64,000 bases of DNA from Muricea muricata (taxonomy: Eukaryota > Cnidaria > Anthozoa > Malacalcyonacea > Plexauridae), in assembly GCA_963855995.1 (NCBI GenBank), contig OY979718.1, forward strand, positions 33,706,559-33,770,558. Direction: 5' to 3'. Below are positions 1 to 9,499 of the stretch, in pieces. A program made the position numbers and the translations under genes. Below the pieces are notes generated by a model. It had not been told where the DNA came from. It was given only the letters and a program-made list of their open reading frames with translations, and made no database searches. Each line of letters opens with the position of its first letter. The stretch's first letter is position 1.

Positions 1-360
1 TTACAGGCGTCTTTTTGGGCGAATTAACTAAGCAAACTAAAAGTAGTTCAGTAAAGAAGTACAAGAAAGACCTGAATTAGACATAATGGCAAAACACTCC
101 ATTCGGGTAATAAAAACTTATTTTCACCTTCGTAAATAGATGATCAAACATTATACATACGGGTATTTTCTGGCATACAGTGGTCATCTGACGTCATTTG
201 CTGCTAGTTCCTCGAACACGAAGCTTCGTTGAAAATCTCTCCTCTTGCACCAAATATTTAGACACCAGAAGTCTTCAAAGTTCCACAGAAATAGCGCAGG
301 ATTCCACATAAATGGCGACGAAGAAACAAAGAAGACATCTTGGGCAAATTTGAGCTAAAA

Positions 361-722
361 TGTCGAAGAAATGGGGAAAAAATTTAGAACGAACATATGC
401 CGTCGTCGAGAAAATTCAAAATCAAAATGGCGTCAGTGTTCTTCTCCGAACTAAAGATGCAACGAAAATCGCTTCAGTGCAGTTGGACATCAACAATATT
501 GAATTTTCATTACATGCAAGAATTCTCTAACTAATCTGCCTATGTATTAGTTGTTAAATGTTCTCTTGTTTGGCGAAAATTCGGTTTGCTCAGCAGATCG
601 AAATTTTATTTTATAAATTTTATAAATTTCAGTCAAATTTACTGGTATATATGATTGAGCTTCTACTTCTTTCTGTAGGTAAGCCGTCTAGCTAAGGAAT
701 TGTTCGAAATGGAACAACAATG
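361..722 (+). CDS. possible small two-exon gene, unidentified (about 66 aa)
   Basis: An ATG at 361 in a good context (aaaATGtcg) opens a 55-codon frame rich in charged residues, MSKKWGKNLERTYAVVEK onward, ending at a TAA at 526-528. A strong polypyrimidine tract and acceptor (ctttctgtag) precede 679, where a short frame reads VSRLAKELFEMEQQ and then stops at 720-722. There is no GT donor close to the end of the first frame. A GC donor (cat|GCAAGA, about 514) would join the frames in phase as ...EFSLH-VSRLAKELFEMEQQ, giving about 66 residues. An upstream mini-ORF of 13 codons starts at 312. The product resembles no family I recognise. It could be a real microprotein gene or a chance open frame; the GC-AG intron is inference. 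Confidence 0.33.
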
Positions 723-872
723 ACTTGATTAAAACAGGACCATTTCAAGGTAACATAATTTTTATCTTAATTCTGGGTCATTTACCTTCACAACTGATTC
801 AGGCTAAAATGTTCAGGCATCAACTTTGTTTAAGATTCTTATTCCTGACCGGCATATTTTGTTTTACATTCT

Positions 873-2499
873 AGATATTCCAGAGGTATTGCGAGACTAC
901 CACATGACAAATTCGATGCAAAAAGTCCTACCAAATACAATGACGTTCAAGAGGATTTAGTGGTAAGAAAACCAAATATTAGAACACACTTACTGTCATT
1001 GTACATTCTCTATTCTAGCTCCTATCCGTTAAACGTCTTTCCGCTTAACTATCTTTTCATGTACGACCAAAATTATTTTGGCAACACAAGTAATGAATTA
1101 ATCGTACTCTCGTTTCAAACCTTCCTGCCCAGCAAGACCACACCTACTGTATGGGGATTAATAGAGCATTTATGATGATGATTATTATGATGTATTGAGC
1201 GTTGTGTCGATAGTTTCTTGATTTTTTTATCAACTTTATTGTAGCATACTTTCCTCTTCTTTCGTTATTTTTCTTTAAAACCTCTTCGGCCCACTGACAC
1301 ACTGCAATCTGTACAAGAAACAGGAAATTGAGATTTCCAGTTCAAATTCAAAGGGAATTCCGAGTTAGGGTCAAGTGAAAACTCGTTACGTGCGAATATT
1401 GTTAACAACTAGTTTTAATTCCTTCTGCCGTCATTCCAATTACATCCTTTTCTTCCTTCCTTCCTCCTTTGTGGTTACTGGAATTATCCATTCAGTTTGA
1501 CAATGATATTCATATGATAACTACAGTGAAACACTTAGTTTTATTAATTCATTTTGCCACCTCATCGTCATCTAGCTATAGAAAGCAGCCTTGGCTAGTT
1601 AACCGAGTCCGGCTGATTACCGATATTTTACAATTCTAACCACCCTCTCAACATTCCCTAACCGGTGTACCGCCGAATACGCTGAAGTGGGGATTGAGCT
1701 CACGATCTCAGAGGCGGCAGGCGACGATTGCGCTACTTGATGATTACAGCGTAGAATCAAACAATCCTGGACGAGAAATTTAAATTCTATCGCGTTGTAT
1801 TGTGTTTCATTGTAATTTCTTTATAAAACAATTACGAAATAGTTTTCTGCCAGGAAAGCGTTATTCATGCATTTGGGATTGGGATTGCCCGCGCGCTTGG
1901 ATGTCGTTATTCTGAACAGAAAACCATTTGATATTTTACTAATTTCTTAAGGTATGTAACCCAAATTGCAGGCATTCCTAGGCGCTCGTCTCCCAACGTC
2001 CGCTGTCAAATAGCCTTTTCAATCTTTTTTACATATATCCTGTGTCATAATAAATCCGATTAAATAAAATTTATACTCTTCGACGAAAACTAATCAACAT
2101 TCAACTGTTTATTTCAAAATTTTCTTCCAGTTTTTGCTTGAAAATAAAAAACAAAAAAGAATGAGTCCGTTCGTATAAATAATTTCAATTCCGCTATTTT
2201 TTTTTGCGGTTTTTTTGCCATGCCTAGGTTTTGTCCCGTTATCTCGAAGTGTAATATGCCACACATATTATATAATTACTTAATCCTCCTCAATGGTTGT
2301 TAACATAGTTTTCTTTGCTTATCCTGGAACGAATTTTTTAAACATTATAATTATTTATTTTATCAAAGGACGTCAAGTGAAAGAGCGAATACACCAGTCA
2401 ATTTATTGAACAAGATGGGAAGAACTAATATTGATCCAAGACGTGAATCACTAGCCGTGCCCACCAGAAAATGTCAAGATGAAAATACCATCGCAATGT
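873..2499 (+). other. two unidentified exon-like open segments
   Basis: Segment 873-961 follows an acceptor (cattctag) and is open as YSRGIARLPHDKFDAKSP..., with a good donor (gtg|gtaaga) after 961. The frame also runs on as an open read-through to about 1171. Segment 2370-2499 follows tttatcaaag and reads TSSERANTPVNLLNKMGRTN..., with a weak donor at about 2500. Both have exon-like amino-acid composition, but their phases do not join directly, so at least one exon would be missing between them. I recognise no protein family. These may be pieces of one gene or chance frames. Between them (962-2369) I see no other feature. Confidence 0.25.
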
Positions 2500-2764
2500 A
2501 CGGTTTGTCAAAGTGATTTACAATCATACATGTATTTCCGCAGTTTTGTTTTCAACAATCTAAAATATTGTTTTGCAACATTACAAATTTTCTCTTTATC
2601 TTATGATGGTTGTCGGGATATGAGAGAGCTTGTTAACCAACTGGACCGACGTGATGTTCTTTGAAGAGAATGCCAAATGAAACCATGACAGCATACGACG
2701 AAACTAGCCTAATCGAAACCACGACGATCCAAGGATTGAGTGAAAGTCAGTGATTGCATTTTGC

Positions 2765-2938
2765 TAGCCTCGTACCCAGGCGCTTTTTAGTTCAATTAAA
2801 ATGTCATGAGTTAATCCAGTGTCATGTATGCAGATCAGTTAACCCATAATTCCTCGCGTGGTTATATCTTGCATATATCAAATTACTTAATATGTGCGCT
2901 TTTACTTTGCACTAAGAGACGCCTGGGTACGAGGCTGA
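2765..2938. mobile_element. MITE, CCTCGTACCCAGGCG family, copy 1
   Basis: The ends are inverted repeats: AGCCTCGTACCCAGGCG on the left and CGCCTGGGTACGAGGCT on the right. The element is flanked by an exact 8-bp direct repeat, CATTTTGC, at 2757-2764 and 2939-2946, which I read as the target-site duplication. It is 174 bp with no coding capacity. A second copy at 37064-37192 has its own 8-bp duplication. An 8-bp duplication fits hAT-type or other 8-bp superfamilies; the parent transposase is not in this window. Confidence 0.85.
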
Positions 2939-2946
2939 CATTTTGC

Positions 2947-3843
2947 TGCTTTCAGTTCTTTGCTTCGTAAACCTATCGCAAATTTGCGATTAAAGGGATC
3001 ATGGCAATAGGCATAAAAATCTCGAACTAATGTTTCCAGCGTCGGTAGTGCAGTCAAAGGCACACAAAATGCTCGGTTCTGTGATTATCTGAAACAATAT
3101 AAACAGAATTCGAGGTTTTAAGCGAAAGTTCTCGTCGAGAAGTCAGTAGTCACCACTATGTTTGTCTTATTTTAAAATAATTCAATTTGACTTATCGATA
3201 GGAACCTTAAATTTTTGATAACGTGCTTAGGTTCTGAAATACTGAAAGGCAAAGACACTACTCATCCGCCATTTTGGCTTTTCGAACAGGGTAAAAAAGC
3301 AATTAGCAAGCATTTTTAACATCTATATTTGTATGTATATAATTCTTTCTTAAATTGCAAATGTTCAATAAAATTTCATTAAGATTTAACTCATTGACGG
3401 TAAAATTTAACTCATTGACGGTAAGTTTTATAAAGTCTACGCTGTAGTGAAGTCGTTCAAATAGAGCTAATTATAAAACAAGATGGCGGACGGTGTATGT
3501 TTCTCTTTCAATATTTCAGAAACTAAGCAGTGTTGTAGTCCCGTAACTACAAGTCTCGTGCATTTAAGTCCGAATCCAAGGCTTGTATTATCTAGTATAG
3601 TATTCATTTTCAGTCAAGTATAAACTAGGCTATATACGCGCGCACGATGTCGTTTCTGAGCGTTTTCATTCCGAATTATTTCAAAAAGCTCCCGACTTGT
3701 TCACATAACTTAATGAAAACCAGCATAAACTTCGTCTAAGGACAAAAACTAAAAACTTCCTACAACGAGAACTTTTATAGTTCATATCGTTTTCATTTTG
3801 ACTGCTGTAAAAACGTCCGGAAACGTTAACTCTTGTGCACATA
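2947..3843. other. gap without a recognised gene
   Basis: A 20-bp unit (ATTTAACTCATTGACGGTAA) is repeated twice in tandem at about 3385-3424. At 3478-3489 the string AAGATGGCGGAC resembles a YY1-type initiation element over an ATG (3484) that opens only 46 codons, with a potential donor four codons in (gacg|gtgtat). It could mark a promoter and first exon, but no second exon can be tied to it. Nothing else is evident. Confidence 0.3.
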
Positions 3844-5503
3844 CACCCTGTTAATAATTATTATGCAAATGCGAATATCTGCGATATCTCAAAAAGCATT
3901 GAAACTAGTATGACAATGGGACTACAACAACATAGAATTTATCGAATTCTTGGAATTTTCAGCAATTTTGGAGTTAATTGACATTATAATTTTAATTTTA
4001 TTGAGTATTTTTCCCTTTACACTCAAAATTTAGGAAAATAATTATTATGCAATAAATATGAAAACCCGCTCATTATTATATCTAAACTTTTTAAAACCGT
4101 ACACTAGGCACTGCTAACATATACAATGTGGATAGTTTACCTCAGATGAACTAAAAATCCAGACAACATATATTTCAATAACAGTCAATTAAAATCAAAT
4201 CTTTCTCTTGCATTAAACATACTGGTAATAATGGTTAGTAATGAACGTAATCCCCTTTTGCACCCATCACTTTAATAAGTCTATTGTTCATTGAATCTGT
4301 TAATGTTTAGATGGTGTCTTTGTCTACAGCAGCTGCGCAGCTTTGAATTGCTTCCCAAAGACAATTCTTAGATCAATATTGCTTGCAATCTTCGTATATT
4401 TTGCGCTTTAGTATTGACCAGAAGTTCTCGATGGGGTTGAGATCGGGTGAACATCCTGGCCACAGCATTAAACGAGCTTCCTTAAACCCAAATTTGGTTA
4501 ACGCTTCCCGAGTGTAATGAGCTGCGTGGGAAGGGGCATTGTCGTGCATGAATATCATCTTTCTATTTAATGCTAGTGTTCTTATACCAAGGAAGGAAAT
4601 TTTTTTTAGGAAGTCGACATACGATTTAGCACACATCGTAACCCCACCGGGCAAACGAAAAGGGCCCACAATTTCATTATTAATGATTCCCGCCCAAATC
4701 ATTACACCTCCACCGCCTTGTTGCCGCCTGATCTTGCTCTGTGGCGTTGTACCATTGAGTAGCCAGCCACTCATCCAACCACCTGGACCATCCAGAGTTG
4801 CCCGAGACTCGTCAGTGAACATAACATTTTCGAAATTGGTTTTCATGCATGACTTAGCCCAGTCCAAGCGTGCCAGCTTATGTCTTTGTTTCAACGGTGG
4901 TTTAATAGTTGGCTTTGTAACTTTTTCAATGCTTCTTAAGATCTTGCACCGTCCAGCTCTGGATCTTGATGGGACTCCAGCTTGATGAAATATCTTGGCA
5001 CTCGTTGAATGAGGATTTTTTGATAATGTTTTCTTTACTGAGCTGATTTCCCTACGAGAAATCTTTCGCAACTTTCCTTTATCTGCCCTCCCCCTCACTT
5101 TATTACTATTTTCCATACATCTTTTGACTGTGCGACGATCTCGATGAATTAACTTTGAAATATCCGAACTGGTTTTGCCGTGGCTTAGCAATTCTACTAT
5201 TCTTTGCTTCTCCTCAGGTTTTAGATCTGTTTTACGTCCCGTATTGGTAACTTTTAACAGACTGAGCTAGTGAGATTTTCGCTGGTTTTTATAAGGGTTG
5301 CATAATAATTATTTACACTAATTAGGAGAGTTTTATGCAAAAAAATCAATTACTTTGGAGTTAACTGTTCTTTCTCCATTGCACTTCGTATAAACTTAAA
5401 CCATTATGTAAAGCTCATGTTGTTTTATTCTTATTTTTATGGCGTCAATGCTATTGGAGATGTCGATAATTTTCACATTTGCATAATAATTATTAACAGG
5501 GTG
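3844..5503 (-). mobile_element. Tc1/mariner-like DNA transposon, complete ends
   Basis: Perfect terminal inverted repeats of about 29 bp (beginning CACCCTGTTAATAATTATTA) bound a 1660-bp element flanked by TA on both sides (3842-3843 and 5504-5505). This is the Tc1/mariner target duplication. A second, inner copy of the core aataattattatgcaa lies near 4035, with its inverted partner ttgcataataattattt near 5298. The ends therefore have the inner-plus-outer (IR/DR) layout known from some Tc1 elements. It encodes one transposase on the - strand (see the CDS entry). It lies outside the recognised genes. Confidence 0.93.
4373..5191 (-). CDS. Tc1-like transposase, DDE type, probably 5'-eroded
   Basis: This is an uninterrupted frame of 272 codons. 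The N-terminal part is a helix-turn-helix of the Tc1 type (SSDISKLIHRDRRTVKRCM), followed by the catalytic DDE region. The three acidic residues can be seen in MFTDESRATL (first D), FMHDNAPSHAA (second D) and SPDLNPIENFWSILK (E, 34 residues after the second D, as in Tc1). The frame stays open upstream through LKPEEKQRIVELLSHG to about 5260, but I see no in-frame ATG, so the true start is lost or lies in an unseen 5' exon. The rest has no stop or frameshift, and the terminal repeats are nearly identical, so the insertion looks fairly recent. Activity is not shown. Confidence 0.88.
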   Translation of the reverse strand: MLSHGKTSSDISKLIHRDRRTVKRCMENSNKVRGRADKGKLRKISRREISSVKKTLSKNPHSTSAKIFHQAGVPSRSRAGRCKILRSIEKVTKPTIKPPLKQRHKLARLDWAKSCMKTNFENVMFTDESRATLDGPGGWMSGWLLNGTTPQSKIRRQQGGGGVMIWAGIINNEIVGPFRLPGGVTMCAKSYVDFLKKISFLGIRTLALNRKMIFMHDNAPSHAAHYTREALTKFGFKEARLMLWPGCSPDLNPIENFWSILKRKIYEDCKQY

Positions 5504-5610
5504 TAGTCTAAGTAGGTATTCCATCCTAGGCACCCACACATACCCACAAGTGACACCCTGCAATACAGGCTGTTGCCCAAGGGCACAGCTATTTTAACCA
5601 ATGTTCACTT

Positions 5611-5671
5611 GGTCATGGCTTTATAGGATACCCTAAAGGTCGAAATGTCGAGAGAGCACTGGGACCTGACC
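5611..5671. mobile_element. 61-bp miniature of the GGTCATGG MITE family
   Basis: The sequence GGTCATGGCTTTATAGGATA through CCTGACC is flanked by an exact 10-bp direct repeat, ATGTTCACTT (5601-5610 and 5672-5681). It matches the outer arm of the 245-bp element at 26666-26910, which also has a 10-bp duplication. It looks like an internally deleted derivative that kept just enough end sequence to move. A 10-bp duplication is in the range known for Mutator-like elements; family assignment is inference. Confidence 0.75.
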
Positions 5672-5681
5672 ATGTTCACTT

Positions 5682-7151
5682 CCTAAAGCGTTTTCGCCGT
5701 AGACATTCGAAAACGGAAAAATTTTCGTACTCTTTCTATTTATTAGAAAATTCCTTTAAAATTGTACTTGCTAAAAGCTTAATTCATTTTTTTTCCAAGA
5801 AAAGGAATTTTCCTTCATTACTTTGTACTACAAGTGCGAGTTCTTTAATATCGAGTCAACTCCTATTTGTTGAAAGTAAGCATACTAGGAAAAAATTAAC
5901 ACGGGATATTCCAATTGCTTTAAGAAATATATTGCTATATCTCTTTAAAAATTATATTTCTCTTGCACACTTTTACGTCGCTTATTTCCTAAAATATTTT
6001 GTGAGTAAGTTGAGCTACCCGCTATCAATGAACTCATTAATCAACGTTGATTTCGGTGATGTCGCAACCAAAGCTAGCTGAGTAAAACTACTATTAAACA
6101 ACAATAAGTAGATTTTTTAAACGTCGCCAATAAACTAGTCACGAGCCCCTTTTTGTCGCGTAAAATACTACCTTCATCATAAAGCAAAAATCACGGCCTG
6201 TTTGTGAACTTTATTTGGAAACGATTGACTCATAGTGAAAAGTTAACATTAATACTTCAGATAATTGTTACCGTGAAATTTTGTTACATCTCGTTTGGTG
6301 CAAAAATCAGTCACATTTAAAACTTCGCATTTCTTTTTTACAATAAAGTGATTTACAGTTTCATTGTAATAAACTAACGGATACGATTCTTTAATTTCGA
6401 AAGGTGATGGGATGTGAAAAAGCGCAAGAGAAAAAGACCAGAATAAACGATGCTGGATAAGATGACACGACATTGTAATACAAAGTAGTGGTAATTTACA
6501 AGTTAGTGGAAACAAAATACTAATTATTTAAAGATCAAAGAGGATTCAAGTAAATTTTATTGTTTCTCGTCGAACAAAATAATTTTTCCCGTTGTGAAAA
6601 AGCAATGAATTTGAGATTGAATTAATACTGAAAAAAATAAATCGCACGAAATTTTTAAGTCTTGAAGTAATGACACTTGTCTTTTGTTTCATATTTCGAG
6701 TTCAAAACTGTAAAAAATAATAACATTTGGATTGTGGTTATTTCCAAAAGCAAAAGGAAATAATGCATGTCACTTGATATGTAAGATTGAACACAAAAAT
6801 CTGTTTCACCTTTCAAGAAGTAATACTATGTTGGTAAAATTAAATTAAGTTGGATTGGGTTGGTTTATTATTATTGTATTCTATTACAATCATTAACATA
6901 TAATTTAAAAAAAAAACGAGGTAATAAGACTCAACTTTTGATTCTAATTCACTTGGACTTAATTAGTTGCATGTTTTTGAGCCACAACTCGGTGTTGCTT
7001 GCTGGATGGTCCTTTGCAAAACTATCAAAACTTTTCACTTTATGATCCATCAAGAAGCTCAACAAGAAATGCTCGCTTCGTGCCAGAGCAGAGCAAGAGC
7101 AGAGCAAAAGCAGAGCAAAGCGAGAGTGACTTTAAAACTTGCCGCATACGA
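5682..7151. other. gap without a recognised gene
   Basis: AT-rich sequence with no convincing exon, tRNA or terminal-repeat pair. The longest open frame here (- strand, 6249-6515) has no recognisable domain and is compatible with chance. A short CAGAGCAAGAG-type purine run at 7083-7120 is simple sequence. Confidence 0.6.
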
Positions 7152-7160
7152 CATGCGAAC

Positions 7161-7305
7161 CAGGGTTGCCAGATTTCTTGAATAATTAAGCCAAACCATC
7201 ATTAGTGCTGTCACAAAAACAAAGAAAACAAAAGGCAAATACAATGAAAAACAAAGAGCATTGTTAAAAGTTTGGCTAATTTATGCATGCAATCTGGCAA
7301 CCCTG
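7161..7305. mobile_element. 145-bp MITE, CAGGGTTGCCAGAT family, copy 1
   Basis: The terminal inverted repeats are CAGGGTTGCCAGAT and ATCTGGCAACCCTG. A 9-bp direct repeat, CATGCGAAC, abuts both ends (7152-7160 and 7306-7314); the shared 8-bp core would fit a hAT-type target duplication. The interior holds the family's conserved purine-rich block (aaagaaaacaaaaggcaa). Two more copies lie at 23155-23301 and 49656-49800. This copy is the most diverged of the three. Confidence 0.85.
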
Positions 7306-7734
7306 CATGCGAACACATGATCAGAAATCAGCATTTTTCTTGGCTAATATGTAAATTACTGAATTTAAATTATTTTGAATTGCTAATTGCTAATGATTGG
7401 CTACAGATGTGTTATTCTTTGGTGTCCTGTTGGTCTATTTTAATCCCCAAAGGGAAACTTAGAGCTTCCCGACGGATTCCTACAACGAGAATTACTGCAC
7501 CATCAGAGAATTACACCATTTATAACGAACTGATGGGAAAAAGACGATGGTTCGTCTGTTTGCAATTTCGAACGGCGGGAGAAAATAGCGGCTCCCAGAT
7601 CACAAATGCTAACACCCAATTCGAACGACAGTTCGAAATTTACAACGAGACAATTAATACAGTCTAATCAATTTATGTATATACAGTATACGCTCTAATT
7701 TCCCACTAATCGTGGTGCAAAATCAGAAATTGAG

Positions 7735-7890
7735 GTGTGCGCAAAGCTGAAGGTTTAGATTCGTTCCGATTCTGTAATGCAGTCGATTATCTAATATGGT
7801 GTGTCTTAATGTAATTACTGTCAAAGTCTTATCTAATCATAAGTTGAATCATTTTCAATGGATATTAGTAAGACAAATCTTACCTTTCTT
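7735..7890 (+). repeat. segment duplicated on both sides of the tRNA-like satellite (left copy)
   Basis: Ordered matches, such as GATTATCTAATATGGTGTGT, then TCAAAGTCTTA, then ATATTAGTAAGACAAATCTTACCTT, recur in the same orientation at about 10890-11025 (GATTATTTAATATGTTG, CTCAAAGTCTT, ACATGGTAAATCTTACCTT). The two copies bracket the satellite region. The stretch 7891-8560 between this segment and the satellite holds no recognised feature. Confidence 0.5.
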
Positions 7891-8559
7891 TCTTTTTGTC
7901 ATTGGAACTAGATTTAAATTTCATTTCGTGTTACACATCGCTTTATTTAACCCCAACGACTGCATCTAAGTTCAACCATGTGACCTCAATGCTAGTGCTA
8001 ACACTAAGGACTTAGCTATCATTTTACAAAGAGTATTGCTGTTCTTCATGAAAATGTAGACAAAGTCTTTACGTGTTTGTTGTATGTCAGCTAGTAAGAG
8101 ATACACAGAAAATAATGAGAAAAGGTGTCCCACAAAAAATTATGAGGAAACAATCAAATGTTTTCCTCTCATCAAATTCTTTGCTGCAATTCAAGATAAG
8201 AATTTTTGGCAATGTCACTAGTAGGCAGCCAAAAAATATAATTTCAATCTGAAATATCTCATCAGCAAATCACTGTAACAAAAAAGTATGAAAGAACTTG
8301 CAGTACAGTTAATCTAAAAGTTCTTGCAAATCCTGCAATAAAAATGTTTCTTTCATGTACACTTTAAGGTGAGTAAATTCAAATGGTTAAACAATAAACA
8401 GGAAATACGAATGGTCAACAAAAATGTAACACTTTGCCCTACACCAGGACGCGACGCCTGAACAAATATTTGAAGAGCGAAGTTGACAATTATTCTTCGG
8501 CAATTCTCGACTTATTTTAAGCCAAATTTTTTTTCAAACGTTAGGGTCGCTTTGCCAGT

Positions 8560-9440
8560 TTGTTAATTTACACCGAAACCTACTGCAAAACTTGCCCCAC
8601 TGGACCACTCGTTCATGCTTGTGTGTGTGATGTAAATTATTGATTTTAACCAACTTTTTTCTTCATTTTAAGCCAAAATTTTTCGCAAAACACTTCACGA
8701 AGAATTGAATCAGAGCAACTGGAAATTAACACCAATGTCTGTACCCACCCGATCCGAACGTTGTATCCCAATAAAAATATTGTCTCCAATAAATTATCGG
8801 AATTGTTAGGGTTAGGGTTAAGGTTTGGGTCAGGGTTAATTTCATATGCATGAAACGACAATTCCAGTAACTACTAGAATTATCAAACGTTGTAACCAGT
8901 AATTTCATTAGGATACAACGTTCGGATCGGTTGCTGTACCACTGCACCACTCGATCGTGTTTAAGCTTCGGAAGTAAATTATTGGCTTTAACCATTTCTC
9001 CCCGTCTATTTTAAGCCAAAAAGACTGCAATCGGATTTGACCAAGACCAACTGGCAATTCAATTCATACCAAAGTCTGAAACACTGCACCACTCATTCAT
9101 TGCTTGTGCAAATGGTTTGAACTATTAACTTAAACCATTTTTTCTTCTTTATTTTAAAGCAAAATGACTGCGAACGACTTTAGCGGGACTTGAACGAGAC
9201 CAACTGGTAATTCACGCCCAAGACTGAACAACTCTGAACAACTAGACCACTCGTTCGCGTTCATGCAACTGTAGCGGAACGTAAATTATTGTTGCCTTTA
9301 AGTTCAAACAATTGCAAAACCCTTATGGAAAAAAATGTTTGCAAAAAAGTTTTGCGGAACTTGAACCAGACCAAGAGGTACTTTACAGTTTACATCAAAG
9401 TTTGTACCACTAGACCACTAGTTCACACTTATGCCGCGAA
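8560..9440 (-). repeat. diverged satellite with tRNA-like boxes, - orientation arm
   Basis: Units of about 140-170 bp recur in minus orientation. Recognisable strings are ACTGCACCACTCGTTCATGC (near 8595, 8940, 9085, 9235 and 9415) and, upstream, GAACCAGACCAA or GAACGAGACCAA. Read on the - strand each unit has GAACGAGTGGTGCAGTGG (tRNA A-box-like), then about 45 bp, then GGTTCAAGTC (B-box-like). That is the spacing found in tRNA genes. A telomere-like TTAGGGTTAGGGTT lies within this arm at about 8808-8821. The copies are too diverged to fold as functional tRNAs. Confidence 0.65.
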
Positions 9441-9499
9441 AGGTAAATAATTGACTTTGCCGATTTTATTCTTGATTTTCAGTCAAATTTTTTCCAAAA

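Noticed and set aside
4539..4985. 148-codon + strand frame
   Set aside because: It is the antisense shadow of the Tc1-like transposase on the - strand.
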